Source of the DNA: an uncultured Christensenella sp.
Lineage (GTDB): Bacteria; Bacillota; Clostridia; Christensenellales; UBA3700
NCBI GenBank assembly: GCA_910579785.1
Contig: CAJTVJ010000008.1
Location: 1 to 61,423, forward strand
DNA: 61,423 bases
Direction of reading: 5' to 3'
Position numbers and translations under genes: made by a program. The notes beneath the pieces were generated by a model, which made no database searches, was not told where the DNA came from, and was given only the letters and a program-made list of their open reading frames with translations. Shown here in pieces: positions 48,621 through 58,735 of the stretch (position 1 is the stretch's first letter; the number at the start of each line of letters is the position of its first letter).

Positions 48621-49655
48621 TTATCGCTTTACAAACTTGACGCTTGTCAGATTATATACTACGTCTCCTTCGACAAATCTTACGACGACGCGGTTGGCAA
48701 AGTTGTCGTCGCCCTGCATCTTCATTGGAGAATTGGCGATAAGACAGCTTATCTTGCCGCTTGACGGGAAAGTCTTTGACGTGGCAAAAGTGCAGTTGAG
48801 CACGGGTATCACCGACGTGACGGTATGCGGATATGTCACGGTGACGTTGCCGCTTTCGTCAGTCGAGGTCTGTATGTCTCCGCTGTTGTCGGCGGATCCT
48901 GAATTGACAGGCTCGCCGCTTGTTATTTCGCCGCTCTCACCGCTTGGGATAGTCTGCGAAAATTCGCTGTTGAGCACAAATTTCTTTTCCAACACTGCGT
49001 TGGCTGACTTAGAGTAAGAGCAAGAGAAAGTCTCGTTTGACGTTCTGCAATTTTGCAAGTCGTACGTCGGCACCACTATCGACAGCGCGGACGATAGGGA
49101 AGTAACTCGGGAAAACTGATATAAGAAAGAGTTGTCCACGACAAAAGCCGACTTGCTGTATTTAGACGATGCAGTTTTGACTTCCTCGCCTTTGATAAAA
49201 GTCACTTCGGATTTTTTTGAAGAATACGTCGTCACAGTTTCTACGCTGAGGTCGCCGTCGACAGTCTTGACGTAAGAGAGCTTTGGCTCCATACGCATGG
49301 TTGCATAGCTTTCAGTATGTTTTTCAAAGGTCTTGCCTTCAAGCGACGCTTTCATAGAAGATGTAAATTTGTAACCTACAAAGCTGTCTAGCGTCGGCTT
49401 TACGGTCTCATTTGAAGTCTCGACGGTTACAGAGCCGTTATACAGTTCCAACCCGGAAGTATATTCGCCGACTTTCACGCCGTCTTTCACTACGTCATAG
49501 GTGCAAATTTCCATGCCGTTTTCGTGCCAGCCGAGATTGTCGTCGATTTGCTTTCTTATCGAGTTCTTAGAAAAACCTTCTCCGCAGCCGGCTAAGACCA
49601 ACGTCATAGTGATAATCAAAGTTATTGCCGCTAATATAATCAATTTCTTTTTCAT
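48621..49655 (-). CDS. Secreted lipoprotein, unknown
   Basis: A 344-residue lipoprotein. Lys2-Lys4, hydrophobic core 5-20 and lipobox LVLAGC give acylated Cys24. The mature part is beta-prone, with a Ser/Gly/Glu-rich low-complexity linker at about 247-285 (GESGEITSGE and neighbours). No family was recognised. The ATG at 49655 has no Shine-Dalgarno, and its promoter's -10 ends only 9 nt upstream, so the mRNA would be leaderless or nearly so; a longer reading to 49820 would cross the promoter and addB and is rejected. It is divergent from addB. Confidence 0.7.
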   Translation of the reverse strand: MKKKLIILAAITLIITMTLVLAGCGEGFSKNSIRKQIDDNLGWHENGMEICTYDVVKDGVKVGEYTSGLELYNGSVTVETSNETVKPTLDSFVGYKFTSSMKASLEGKTFEKHTESYATMRMEPKLSYVKTVDGDLSVETVTTYSSKKSEVTFIKGEEVKTASSKYSKSAFVVDNSFLYQFSRVTSLSSALSIVVPTYDLQNCRTSNETFSCSYSKSANAVLEKKFVLNSEFSQTIPSGESGEITSGEPVNSGSADNSGDIQTSTDESGNVTVTYPHTVTSVIPVLNCTFATSKTFPSSGKISCLIANSPMKMQGDDNFANRVVVRFVEGDVVYNLTSVKFVKR

Positions 49656-49664
49656 AATGTATAT

Positions 49665-49692
49665 ATTATAACACATTGCCTGCGATTTGCAA
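49665..49692 (-). promoter_or_regulatory. Promoter of the lipoprotein gene, start-proximal
   Basis: On the minus strand TTGCAA (49687-49692), 16 nt, TATAAT (49665-49670). The predicted start site is within about 4 nt of the ATG at 49655. Confidence 0.65.
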
Positions 49693-49711
49693 TAAATTTC
49701 TTTACAATATA

Positions 49712-49740
49712 TTGCCATAAATGTCAAATATTGATACAAT
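49712..49740 (+). promoter_or_regulatory. Promoter of addBA, start-proximal
   Basis: TTGCCA (49712-49717), 17 nt, TACAAT (49735-49740). Only 6 nt separate the -10 from the addB ATG, so the transcript would begin at or next to the start codon. Confidence 0.65.
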
Positions 49741-49746
49741 ATTGCT

Positions 49747-52700
49747 ATGATAGAATTGATTTTGACCAACACGTTGGACTCTGCGCCCATACTTGGCAGG
49801 CTTAAAAGCCGTATAGGCAAGACAAAAAAGCATATCCTTTTTGTTCCCGACAGATTTTCGCTGTCGTATCAAAAAGCCGTGCTTGAATATCTGGATATCA
49901 AAGGTACGTTTGATATCGAGGTCTCGTCTTTCCCCAGGCTTGCCAACAAGCTGCTGCAAAACAAAAAGCGGCTTTTGGACAAGCAGGCGGAGATAATGTT
50001 GTTGAGAAAAGTCATTGACGACAGCAAGGACTGTCTGCATTGTTTTGGCAGAATCGGCAAGAACGCGGATTTTGCCAACGATATGTACGCCGCTATCTCG
50101 CAGATACGCAACAGCAATATCTCGGTCGAGCGTATGCAGGAAGTCGCGGACAAGCTGCCCAAGCGTATTGCCGACAAGACCAAGGATATCGCCAAGATAT
50201 ATCACGACTATATCAAATATATACAGGACGGATATGCCGACGGCACCAGCAAGTTGCAGGCTTTGTGCGATTTGATATACGACGGCGCGCTCAACGACTG
50301 CGAGGTGTATATTTCAGACTTCACTTCTTTTTCCGACGTAGAATACGAGATAATCAAAGCTATCATGAGCAATGCGCCGAGCGTTCATATATGCCTTGTG
50401 GACAGCGATGAAGAGAATAAGCACGTCTTTCCCAAAGAGGTATACAAAAGACTTGTATCGCTGTCGCAGGAAGTGGGGGTAGCCCCGGATATAAATTACG
50501 TAGGCGAGACGTTGTCGGGCGACGCGGATATCATATACCGCGGACTGTATTCATACGTCAAAGTTGACGGCAACAGAGATAACAGGACCGACGTTATCGC
50601 CTGCAAGGATATCGACGGCGAGATAAAGACGTTGGCGCGCAATATCCTAAGACTTGTCAAAGAGGAAAATGCGAGATACAGCGATATTGCCGTAGTATGC
50701 TGTGATTTCGAGGCTTATATGCCGACTTTGAAAAACGTATTCGACAGTTTTTCAATACCTTTTTACGCGGACGTGCAGCAACCGCTTTCGTCTCAGGCAT
50801 TGACAAAATATCTGACGTCGGCAATGAGGGCGGCGGGCGATAAGTATTCTCAGGCGTCGGTGTTGGAATTTGCCAAAGAGGGCATACTCGGCATTGATTG
50901 CGAAAAGCTGTGCGCGTTTGACAATTACTGCTGCAAATATGCAATAGAATATACGAGATTTTGCTCGGCTTTTACGATAGGCGACTTGGACGGCAGAGAA
51001 GCCGCGGAAGAAGTACGCAAAAAGGTCATAGATACGTTGGACGTTTTGAAGACGGACGGCAAGACGGTGAGCGAGCATATCAAGTCTGTGAGAAATTTCT
51101 TGCAGGCTGACGGCGTGGCTGAGGCAGTCGAAGAGTTGGCAAAGTGGCAGAGCGACAACAACTATGCCTCTTTCTCTTCAATAACTTTGCAGTCTACCAA
51201 AAAACTCAATGCGATACTAGACCAATGCGAGGCTATGCTTGGCAGCAGCGTTGAGAGTTGGGATGATTTTTGCGCTGTGCTCAACACTGCGATAGAGTCT
51301 GTAAGGCTGTCCAACATACCGCTATACAGCGACAGCGTGTTTGTCGGAGAGACGAGTCAAAACAGGTATGCCAATCTCGACTATATGTTTGTCATCGGCG
51401 CGACGGCAGGCAAGTTTCCGCCTGAGCACGTCGACAAGGGCATAGTATCAGAGAGGGAGTACGTCGCTTGGAGCGCAATGGGGATAGACGTGCAGCCCGA
51501 CTGTCGCCGCCGCAACGGCAGAGAGAGGCTTGGCGTGCTTATGATGTTGACGAGAGCAAGAAAGAGCCTTTGCATAAGCTATCCCACGTCGTCGACTGAC
51601 GGCAGTCAAGTAATGCCGAGTTCGACGGTAGAATATATCTGCGACCTTCTTGATATTTCGCCTGCGTGTCAGCCTCGCCCCGATGAGGGCTGGGATATTG
51701 TAGAATATGCGAGATACGTCGGCACGCAAGATAATTTGCTGCAAGAATTTCTTGCGCTCAACTTTGCTTTTGACAGCGGAGAAGTGAGCGTTTGCAAAGA
51801 ACTTAGATATGCGCTTGACGTAATGTACGGCGCGGTATGCGAAAAATACGGCAAAGACTATATCGACGCATTGATACGCGGAGAAGAGGATGAGACTCAA
51901 CTCGACGGCGTGGGCGACGTGATGTTCAACGGGTCGCATACGTCGGTGTCGCAGTTTGAAAAATATTTCAAATGTCCGTTTTTGCATTTTAATGAAAACG
52001 TGCTCAAACTTCAACGAAAAGAAATTGCAGGACTTGAAGTCAAGGATACCGGCATATTGCTGCACGCGGTGATGGAGAGATATTTTTCACTCAAAGACTG
52101 TGCGGATTATGAAGAAGCTAAGATAGAAAGGACCGTCTCCGATATATTTATCGACGAGGTCAAAAAGAATAGCGATTACAGCTTTTTGCTTGACGAAAAG
52201 ACACACGCGCTGACGTTGCGACAGCTTGTCGACCAGGCGGTCTACGTCGTAAAAAATCTTGTGAGAAATATGCAGGTCACCAAGTACCGCCCCTATCTTT
52301 TAGAGGCTGCGTTCGGCAACCGTCCCGACGCCAAGATATCAGGTATGGAAATTTCGACAGGCAGCAGGAGATTGAACTTCACAGGCGTGATCGACAGAAT
52401 AGATAGATACGGCGACCGGGCGATAATAATCGATTACAAGTCAAAATCCAAGATTGATTTTTCTCCGTCCAACATTCTTTACGGAGACAGGATTCAGCTT
52501 TTTATATATCTCAACGCATTGCGCGCAAGCGGACTTATCACGCCGCAGGGAGTATTCTATCTTTTGATGAACAACAGATTTGTCAAGGGGGGAGAAAAGG
52601 TCGAGAAGAGGTATATGTTCAACGGCTTTGTCAACGCAGAAGAGCTTGACGACTTGGACGAGGGTTTTGCAAATTCGCAGACGTTTGCAAGCGCAGTATA

Positions 52701-53046
52701 TCCTATCAAGCGCAAGGACGACAGTGTTACGGCGCAGAAGCAAGGCGTACTTCTCACAGGCAAAGAGTTTGACGGCGTCTGCGATTACGTAATGAGACTG
52801 ACGACCAAAGCCGCGCAAGAGATTGAGGACGGATATATCGCAAAATCGCCTTTGAATATCAACGGAGCGGAAGAGGTCAAGGCATGTAAGTATTGCGATT
52901 ACCATGCGATATGCAGAAGACATACAAAATACGTACGCAACGTCAAAGACGCGACCATGGACAGTCTGCGCGACGCCTTTGACGCAAAAGAAGAGATATC
53001 GCAGCCGCTTTTGGCAAAGAACGACGTCGATAAGGAGGGAGAGTGA
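49747..53046 (+). CDS. addB: ATP-dependent nuclease subunit B
   Basis: A 1099-residue AddB, the RecBCD-type end-processing partner of AddA. The N-terminal helicase-like half is degenerate. The C-terminal nuclease domain has Asp896 and Lys898 in IIIDYKSKSK, and the iron-sulfur staple is built from Cys743 (FKCPFLHF) plus Cys1047, Cys1050 and Cys1056 in ACKYCDYHAIC. The complex degrades DNA ends to a Chi-like site and loads RecA. No Shine-Dalgarno precedes the ATG. addA follows 3 nt after its stop. Confidence 0.93.
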   Translation: MIELILTNTLDSAPILGRLKSRIGKTKKHILFVPDRFSLSYQKAVLEYLDIKGTFDIEVSSFPRLANKLLQNKKRLLDKQAEIMLLRKVIDDSKDCLHCFGRIGKNADFANDMYAAISQIRNSNISVERMQEVADKLPKRIADKTKDIAKIYHDYIKYIQDGYADGTSKLQALCDLIYDGALNDCEVYISDFTSFSDVEYEIIKAIMSNAPSVHICLVDSDEENKHVFPKEVYKRLVSLSQEVGVAPDINYVGETLSGDADIIYRGLYSYVKVDGNRDNRTDVIACKDIDGEIKTLARNILRLVKEENARYSDIAVVCCDFEAYMPTLKNVFDSFSIPFYADVQQPLSSQALTKYLTSAMRAAGDKYSQASVLEFAKEGILGIDCEKLCAFDNYCCKYAIEYTRFCSAFTIGDLDGREAAEEVRKKVIDTLDVLKTDGKTVSEHIKSVRNFLQADGVAEAVEELAKWQSDNNYASFSSITLQSTKKLNAILDQCEAMLGSSVESWDDFCAVLNTAIESVRLSNIPLYSDSVFVGETSQNRYANLDYMFVIGATAGKFPPEHVDKGIVSEREYVAWSAMGIDVQPDCRRRNGRERLGVLMMLTRARKSLCISYPTSSTDGSQVMPSSTVEYICDLLDISPACQPRPDEGWDIVEYARYVGTQDNLLQEFLALNFAFDSGEVSVCKELRYALDVMYGAVCEKYGKDYIDALIRGEEDETQLDGVGDVMFNGSHTSVSQFEKYFKCPFLHFNENVLKLQRKEIAGLEVKDTGILLHAVMERYFSLKDCADYEEAKIERTVSDIFIDEVKKNSDYSFLLDEKTHALTLRQLVDQAVYVVKNLVRNMQVTKYRPYLLEAAFGNRPDAKISGMEISTGSRRLNFTGVIDRIDRYGDRAIIIDYKSKSKIDFSPSNILYGDRIQLFIYLNALRASGLITPQGVFYLLMNNRFVKGGEKVEKRYMFNGFVNAEELDDLDEGFANSQTFASAVYPIKRKDDSVTAQKQGVLLTGKEFDGVCDYVMRLTTKAAQEIEDGYIAKSPLNINGAEEVKACKYCDYHAICRRHTKYVRNVKDATMDSLRDAFDAKEEISQPLLAKNDVDKEGE

Positions 53047-53049
53047 TAT

Positions 53050-56000
53050 ATGGGCGCTATAAATTGGACAGACAGACAGCTGGGCGTCATCAACAGCATA
53101 GACGGCAACATTCTCGTATCAGCGTCGGCAGGAAGCGGAAAGACGGCGGTAATGTTGGAGAGAGTTATGCGGCTTATCACCGGCGAGAGCGGCAAAGCGA
53201 GAGTGCCGCTCAAAAGAATAGTCATGGTGACGTTCAACGAATCGGTGGCGTCGGAGCTCAAAAGTAAGATAAGTTCCCGACTTTCAAAGAAGATAGCGCA
53301 GAGCGAAGACAAGGACTATTTGCGCGCTCAAATCGAGGACGTTCCGCTTGCGGATATATCCACTATGCACTCTTTTTGCTCGGGCATAATCAAAAATAAC
53401 TTTGAATATCTCGGAGTCCAGCCCTCGTTTGCCATTGTCGACGAGAATGAAAAGGATATGCTTTTTGGCAAAGCTCTTGCCAACGTGCTCAAAGAATACA
53501 AAGAAAACTATGATTATCAGATGGATATGCTGATCAACTACTTTGGCGGAGAGAGAGGCTTTTGCGATACAATAGTCGCACTCTACGGATTTTTGGAGTC
53601 TCAGCTCGACAGGGAAGATTGTCTCAATAGGCTGGCTTTTTTATGTTATGACGGTGAGTTTAAGGACTCTCCTCTTGCCAAGGCTTTTATCGACATAGTC
53701 AAGGCGGACGCAGCTCCTCTTATCGAAGAGGGGGAAGAAAAGCTTGCGCTATTCACAAGAGAGGGTATGGCGAAAAGACAGCAGCATATCTCTTTGACGT
53801 TGCAGATGCTAAGAGGCATAGCAAATGCCAAGGACGTCAAGGAACTTGCAGGGTATCTCGATCTTCTTCCAAGGATAGAGACTGTGCCGCGCTCTAAGAA
53901 AGACGACGACGTCGACAAGAGTATTGGCGATGATTATAAAGCGTACAATTCCCGATGCAAGGAATTTATTTTCGGCAAATTAAAAGATAAGATGTTTTCC
54001 CAGCCTTACGACGTGATGCAGGAAAATATATTCAAAAGCCGAGGGTATGTTGAGAGACTTGTCGACGTGCTGGGCAGGGTTGCAAAAGAGTATGCCGGCG
54101 CAAAGATAAGAGACAACAAGATGGATTTTGCCGACTTGGAGTATTATGCAGTCAAGGCTATGCAAAACGACAGGATAGCCAAAGATACGGCGGATTGTTA
54201 CGACTATATCTGCGTCGACGAATATCAGGATATCAACGCCGTTCAGGAATATATACTGTCGAGGCTTTCCAACGGTAAAAACTTGTTTATGGTAGGCGAC
54301 GTCAAGCAGAGTATTTATCAATTCCGTCTGACCGACCCTCAGATATTTTTGACAAAATACAGAGCCTTTCAGCGCGACCCCTCTCTTGGCAGCGCGCATG
54401 CTCTCAATGACAATTACCGCTCTTGCAAAGAGGTGATAGACTTTGTCAATATCGTATTTGACAATATAATGACAAGAGACCTCGGCGGTATAGATTACAG
54501 AAGAGAGAGCAGACTTACGCAGGGCAATAAGGATTATCTTCCCCAAGAGGGCAAGGCGGTGCGCATTGCGCATTTTGCAAAAGAAGCCGTCGAGTTGGAT
54601 ATCCCCGTCGGAGAAGACGGCGTATACAGCGTGCGCGACGACGCAGACGACAGCGATGAGATCGAATGCAGAGAGGGAAATTATATCGCCGCCAAGATAA
54701 GAGAGCTTGTGGGCAAAAAGCAAATTCAAGTGCCATCTCCCGACGAAGGAATGATATATCGCAAAGTAAGATTTTCAGATATAGCGTTGCTGTGCGCCAA
54801 GCGTTCTGTCGGAGTGGAGAGGATAGTCGCCACGTTGAAGAGCGCGGGAATTCCGATAGACGGCGGCAAGGTGTTGAAAGAAAAGCAGAACTCCTGCATA
54901 GATATCATGACGTCATTTCTCAGAGTGCTTGACAATCACAGGCAGGATATACCTCTCGCAGAGGTGTTGACGGGCAATATATTTGCGCGCTTTAATTACA
55001 AGGATATGGCGCAGATAAGGTCGAGATATCGCAAAGAAAAGTTTTTCCACAGCGCGGTTGAGAAATATCGCGACGGCGATGACGACGGCATATCCGCAAA
55101 GCTCAAAGAGTTTTTTGCGACGCTATGCAAATATCGCAAGATAGCGTCGTTTATGACTGTCGACGAGCTTATGCGCAGAATTATCGCAGACTTTGATTTC
55201 AAGGCGAAGATGTCGGCGACGGAGGGCGGCATAAGAGACTTTGTCGGCTTAGAGCGTTTTATAAATTCAATGAAATCAAAGGCGTATAATTCGAGTGTGT
55301 CAAAGTTTATCGACGCGGTGGACCACACGGTGGATTTCGGCAAGGTTTCCAGCGAATCGGGTATCGAGGGGGATTGCGTGCGCACCGACACGATACATCA
55401 GAGCAAGGGGCTTGAATATCCGATAGTATTTATCGTCGACGCAGCAAAACAGCTCAATCTTTCGGACGTCAATGCCGGCAACGTACTGTATGACAAGACC
55501 TATGGATTTGCGATAAAAGATATCGACGAAGCCGACAGATTTTTTGACGACAGTCTGCCTATAAAGATAATGCGGACGATAAAGACAAAGAGCGCAATCG
55601 AAGAGTTTATGAGACTCTTTTACGTGGCTTTGACGAGGGCGAGGAATATGCTTTTTGTCACTGCGACGGGCAACGTGTCGAGAGGCAACTCGCAGTTTGG
55701 CGAAAAGAAGGTCAACGGACCGCTCAGTATGTTGCAGTGGCTCAACAACGTCGCGGTGGACGAAAGAGATTTTTGCGACAGATATTTTGATAAGGACGCA
55801 GACGCGCCTTATGAAGAAGAGACAGACGAGATTGCACCATGCGAAAAAGGGGAGATTGATATAGCAAAATCGAGAGAGTTTGTCAAAGCTTTGGAGTTGA
55901 ATTACGCGCACAAGTCAAGCACAACTTTGCTTGTCAAGCATACCGTCACTGCGATCAACAACGCATATTATCTATCGCAATTTCCTATTAAGGACGCCTC

Positions 56001-56577
56001 GGAGTATGACAAGGAGAGCTTGATTGACGAGATAAAAGACTGCGATATCGGCGAAGAAGAGACCATTGAGTTCAAGCGCAGCGCCGACGAGGGTATAGCG
56101 TATCACAGAGTGTTGGAGTGTATAGACTATGAATGTTATACCCAAGACGACGTCGAGGCTCAACTTGATTTGATGGTTGAGCAAGGTCTTTTATCGCAAG
56201 AGCAAAGGGATATGGTAGACCCGACGTCGATACTTGAATGTCTGCAAAGCGACGTTATGGCGAATGCTAGGGCGTATCCTCATTACAGAGAAAAACAGTT
56301 TATGCTCAATATCCCTGCCGACGAGATTTTGGACGTGGACAGCAAAGACAAAGTGTTGTTGCAAGGCACGGTAGACTTGTTTATTCAAGGTTCGGACAGA
56401 GGCGGAGAAAATATCATTGTCGACTTCAAATTTTCGCACAAGACCCCCGATAGAATAAAGGCGAGATACAGCCGTCAGCTTGATCTATACGCAATGGCTG
56501 TCGAAGAATGCCTTGGGATAAAGGTCGATAAGAAGGTTATATTTATCTTAGGTCAAAACAAGACGGTTGAGATCTGA
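53050..56577 (+). CDS. addA: ATP-dependent helicase/nuclease subunit A
   Basis: A 1175-residue AddA. Superfamily 1 helicase motifs are Walker A SASAGSGKT with Lys31, motif II VDEYQD near 388-392, motif III GDVKQSIYQFR near 417, IHQSKGLEYPIVF near 782 and the YVALTRAR motif near 858. The C-terminal exonuclease domain has GTVDLF near 1107 and VDFK with Asp1125 and Lys1127. It provides both ATP-driven unwinding and a nuclease for recombination repair. The start is 3 nt after addB, with GGAGGG inside the addB end as the ribosome site. Confidence 0.95.
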   Translation: MGAINWTDRQLGVINSIDGNILVSASAGSGKTAVMLERVMRLITGESGKARVPLKRIVMVTFNESVASELKSKISSRLSKKIAQSEDKDYLRAQIEDVPLADISTMHSFCSGIIKNNFEYLGVQPSFAIVDENEKDMLFGKALANVLKEYKENYDYQMDMLINYFGGERGFCDTIVALYGFLESQLDREDCLNRLAFLCYDGEFKDSPLAKAFIDIVKADAAPLIEEGEEKLALFTREGMAKRQQHISLTLQMLRGIANAKDVKELAGYLDLLPRIETVPRSKKDDDVDKSIGDDYKAYNSRCKEFIFGKLKDKMFSQPYDVMQENIFKSRGYVERLVDVLGRVAKEYAGAKIRDNKMDFADLEYYAVKAMQNDRIAKDTADCYDYICVDEYQDINAVQEYILSRLSNGKNLFMVGDVKQSIYQFRLTDPQIFLTKYRAFQRDPSLGSAHALNDNYRSCKEVIDFVNIVFDNIMTRDLGGIDYRRESRLTQGNKDYLPQEGKAVRIAHFAKEAVELDIPVGEDGVYSVRDDADDSDEIECREGNYIAAKIRELVGKKQIQVPSPDEGMIYRKVRFSDIALLCAKRSVGVERIVATLKSAGIPIDGGKVLKEKQNSCIDIMTSFLRVLDNHRQDIPLAEVLTGNIFARFNYKDMAQIRSRYRKEKFFHSAVEKYRDGDDDGISAKLKEFFATLCKYRKIASFMTVDELMRRIIADFDFKAKMSATEGGIRDFVGLERFINSMKSKAYNSSVSKFIDAVDHTVDFGKVSSESGIEGDCVRTDTIHQSKGLEYPIVFIVDAAKQLNLSDVNAGNVLYDKTYGFAIKDIDEADRFFDDSLPIKIMRTIKTKSAIEEFMRLFYVALTRARNMLFVTATGNVSRGNSQFGEKKVNGPLSMLQWLNNVAVDERDFCDRYFDKDADAPYEEETDEIAPCEKGEIDIAKSREFVKALELNYAHKSSTTLLVKHTVTAINNAYYLSQFPIKDASEYDKESLIDEIKDCDIGEEETIEFKRSADEGIAYHRVLECIDYECYTQDDVEAQLDLMVEQGLLSQEQRDMVDPTSILECLQSDVMANARAYPHYREKQFMLNIPADEILDVDSKDKVLLQGTVDLFIQGSDRGGENIIVDFKFSHKTPDRIKARYSRQLDLYAMAVEECLGIKVDKKVIFILGQNKTVEI

Positions 56578-56597
56578 TATTCAAATGCAATAAGCAT

Positions 56598-56640
56598 ATG
56601 CGGCATATTTCAAAGCGGAGTATGCCGCATTGTTTTTTAT
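56598..56640 (+). terminator. Terminator of addBA
   Basis: ATGCGGCATA (56598-56607) pairs with TATGCCGCAT (56621-56630), followed by TGTTTTTTAT. Confidence 0.88.
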
Positions 56641-56762
56641 TTTGCCCAACGTCAAATTATTGTCCTCGCGCAGTATAAAAACCGCTGATATGTCAATTAT
56701 CAAAATAGCAAAACTCCTTTACATATTTACTATTATTACATAAATAGATTGGAGGTTACATT

Positions 56763-57563
56763 TTGTTAGCATTTATCACTCAGATTTACACAAAGTTTCT
56801 TGCGTTTATGACGCATTGGAAGGTATGGCAGATAGTATTGTTTGCTCTTTCTCTTCCCATCATAGCATTGGCTGTGCAGACGATAGCATATTCGTCGCGA
56901 TACGTATATCGCAGAGCGTTTGCAAGGCTCAAAAAGTTCTTGAAGCGCAATTCATATCTTTCGCCCGACACAATGCACTCTTTCAACAAGAGAGTAGTCA
57001 AGATATTCCCTGCGAATATCAAGAGACAGACCAAGCATATTGCCGATTCGGGTATGCCTGTCGAAGAGTACGTCAACACTTTTGGATTTTGCTACGGCGT
57101 GAGCAAGAAAAGTATAGTCGGCAAAGTCGCCCTGCTTCATACCGTATTGCTTGGCATAATAGTGGCAATGAACGGGCATGCAATAGGCATTGTCTGCGCG
57201 TCTGTGATGGCAATGGCGCTCGTGTGGGGAATTGCAAAGATAATCGACAGCGCGTTTAGAGGCGCATACTCGTTTGTCGATAAGAAGTATAGAAAGAAGT
57301 TTATATCCAAGCTTGATTCCAATACTATGCTCTATTCAAAGAATATCGACTTGACCGTACCGCAAAGAGACGGCGACGGCAGCGACAGCGTGTTCGAGCT
57401 TGCAAAGAGCGTCGAGGACTTCTTGGCAACGTCGCCGGACAGAAGTCTTGCCAAAGTTGTGCTCAAAGGCTTGTATTCGGCAAAGTTTTCTTCGGCAATG
57501 AGCATTCAAAACAAGTTGAGACTCAAAAATGTCATTGACGATTTAAAAAATTACGTTGGATAG
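56763..57563 (+). CDS. Membrane protein of unknown function
   Basis: A 266-residue protein beginning with TTG; GGAGGT lies 6 nt before it, which decides the start. Hydrophobic segments are at about 21-42 and 118-162; the remainder is basic and soluble, with a helix-rich C-terminus. The central phrase NTFGFCYGVSKKSI is distinctive but does not suggest a family to me. It could use TTTACA-17-TAAATA upstream (about 56719-56747), a weak promoter. It lies 154 nt upstream of the CorA gene. Confidence 0.6.
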   Translation: MLAFITQIYTKFLAFMTHWKVWQIVLFALSLPIIALAVQTIAYSSRYVYRRAFARLKKFLKRNSYLSPDTMHSFNKRVVKIFPANIKRQTKHIADSGMPVEEYVNTFGFCYGVSKKSIVGKVALLHTVLLGIIVAMNGHAIGIVCASVMAMALVWGIAKIIDSAFRGAYSFVDKKYRKKFISKLDSNTMLYSKNIDLTVPQRDGDGSDSVFELAKSVEDFLATSPDRSLAKVVLKGLYSAKFSSAMSIQNKLRLKNVIDDLKNYVG

Positions 57564-57564
57564 G

Positions 57565-57593
57565 TTGCTAAATCCCGATTATTTATGTAAAAT
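57565..57593 (+). promoter_or_regulatory. Promoter of the CorA-family gene
   Basis: TTGCTA (57565-57570), 17 nt, TAAAAT (57588-57593); a second TATAAT overlaps just downstream (57593-57598). Confidence 0.6.
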
Positions 57594-57599
57594 ATAATA

Positions 57600-57700
57600 G
57601 TCGGAGAATGAGAAGAGGTTTTTTATCGAGATATACTATTGCCGACGTTTTGATTATTTGGACAACGGCGGCGTTATGCCGCAAAAGCCCTAACGCAAGA
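57600..57700 (+). promoter_or_regulatory. Structured leader of the CorA-family gene
   Basis: GTCGG near 57601 can pair with CCGAC near 57644. A GCCG/CGGC stem follows, and GCGGC-GTTAT-GCCGC (about 57667-57681) is a clear hairpin. About 110 nt of leader before a divalent-cation transporter is compatible with metal or RNA-level control, but it does not match the M-box aptamer well enough to be called one. Confidence 0.35.
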
Positions 57701-57717
57701 AAAGGAGGCGAGAGCTT

Positions 57718-58695
57718 ATGATCGAGATTTACAAGACTGATTTGGACAACAAGCTTGTGCAGATAGAAGAAAGCGAATATATGGACGGCAAATTCGACCC
57801 AAAGGATTGTTGGATAAATCTCACCAATCCTTCTGACAAAGAAGTTGCGTTTGTCGCTTCCGTCAGCGGCATTGAAGACGACGTACTCAAAACTCCTCTT
57901 GACGATGAGGAGCGTTCCCGTCTTGAAGTCGAGGACGACTATACTTTGGTGCTTGTCGACATACCTGTGATAGAAGAGGGGGCTGAGGATTATTTTTCTT
58001 ACTTTACGATTCCGCTCGGCGCGATAGTAAAAAAAGATTTGTTTATCACAATCAGCCTCAAAGATACTGCAATTATCCGAGACTTTGTACGCAACAGAGT
58101 CAAGGGTTTTGCTACATACAAAAAGACAAGGTTTTTATTTCAAATACTCAACAATATTGCCACTAAATACTTGGCGTATCTAAAACAAATCGACAAGGCT
58201 TCGCAGAGAATCCAAAACGAATTGCACAGGTCGACTAAGAATAAAGAACTTATACAGATGCTTGACTTGGAGAATTCTCTCGTATATTTCTCGACGTCGC
58301 TCACGGGCAACGACGCGGTCATTACCCGTCTTATGCAGAATAAGTCCAACGTCAACAATATTCTCAAATCCTATCCCGACGATACCGAACTTCTTGAAGA
58401 CGTCGCAATAGACACCAAGCAGGCTATGGAGATGTGTTCGATATATCGAGATATCTTGTCGGGTACTATGGACGCATACGCTTCCGTCATATCCAACAAC
58501 CTCAATATCGTCATGAAGGTGTTGACGTCTATCACGCTTGTGATATCAATACCTACGTTGATAGCGTCTTTATTCGGTATGAATACCTGGGTGCCAGGGC
58601 AGGGGTCTCCTTGGGGCTTCTTGGGAGTAGTCGGTTCGTCCGGGCTTATATCGCTTGCAGTCGCTCTCTATCTCAAACGCAAGAAATTGCTGTAA
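57718..58695 (+). CDS. CorA-family divalent cation transporter
   Basis: A 325-residue CorA/MIT-family protein. A cytosolic N-terminal domain of about 260 residues precedes two C-terminal transmembrane helices. The signature GMN near 287-289 (ASLFGMNTWVPG) ends the first helix, and the short periplasmic loop leads into the last helix ending KRKKLL. It forms a pentameric Mg2+ (or Co2+/Ni2+) channel. AAGGAGG lies 9 nt upstream of the ATG. A long structured leader precedes it. Confidence 0.92.
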   Translation: MIEIYKTDLDNKLVQIEESEYMDGKFDPKDCWINLTNPSDKEVAFVASVSGIEDDVLKTPLDDEERSRLEVEDDYTLVLVDIPVIEEGAEDYFSYFTIPLGAIVKKDLFITISLKDTAIIRDFVRNRVKGFATYKKTRFLFQILNNIATKYLAYLKQIDKASQRIQNELHRSTKNKELIQMLDLENSLVYFSTSLTGNDAVITRLMQNKSNVNNILKSYPDDTELLEDVAIDTKQAMEMCSIYRDILSGTMDAYASVISNNLNIVMKVLTSITLVISIPTLIASLFGMNTWVPGQGSPWGFLGVVGSSGLISLAVALYLKRKKLL

Positions 58696-58735
58696 GCTAG
58701 GACGTCGCAGTTTATGTGGCGCGGTATTGCTAAGT

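Noticed and set aside
57600..57717. M-box magnesium riboswitch before the CorA gene
   Set aside because: The leader is too short and its conserved blocks do not line up; it is kept only as an unassigned structured leader.
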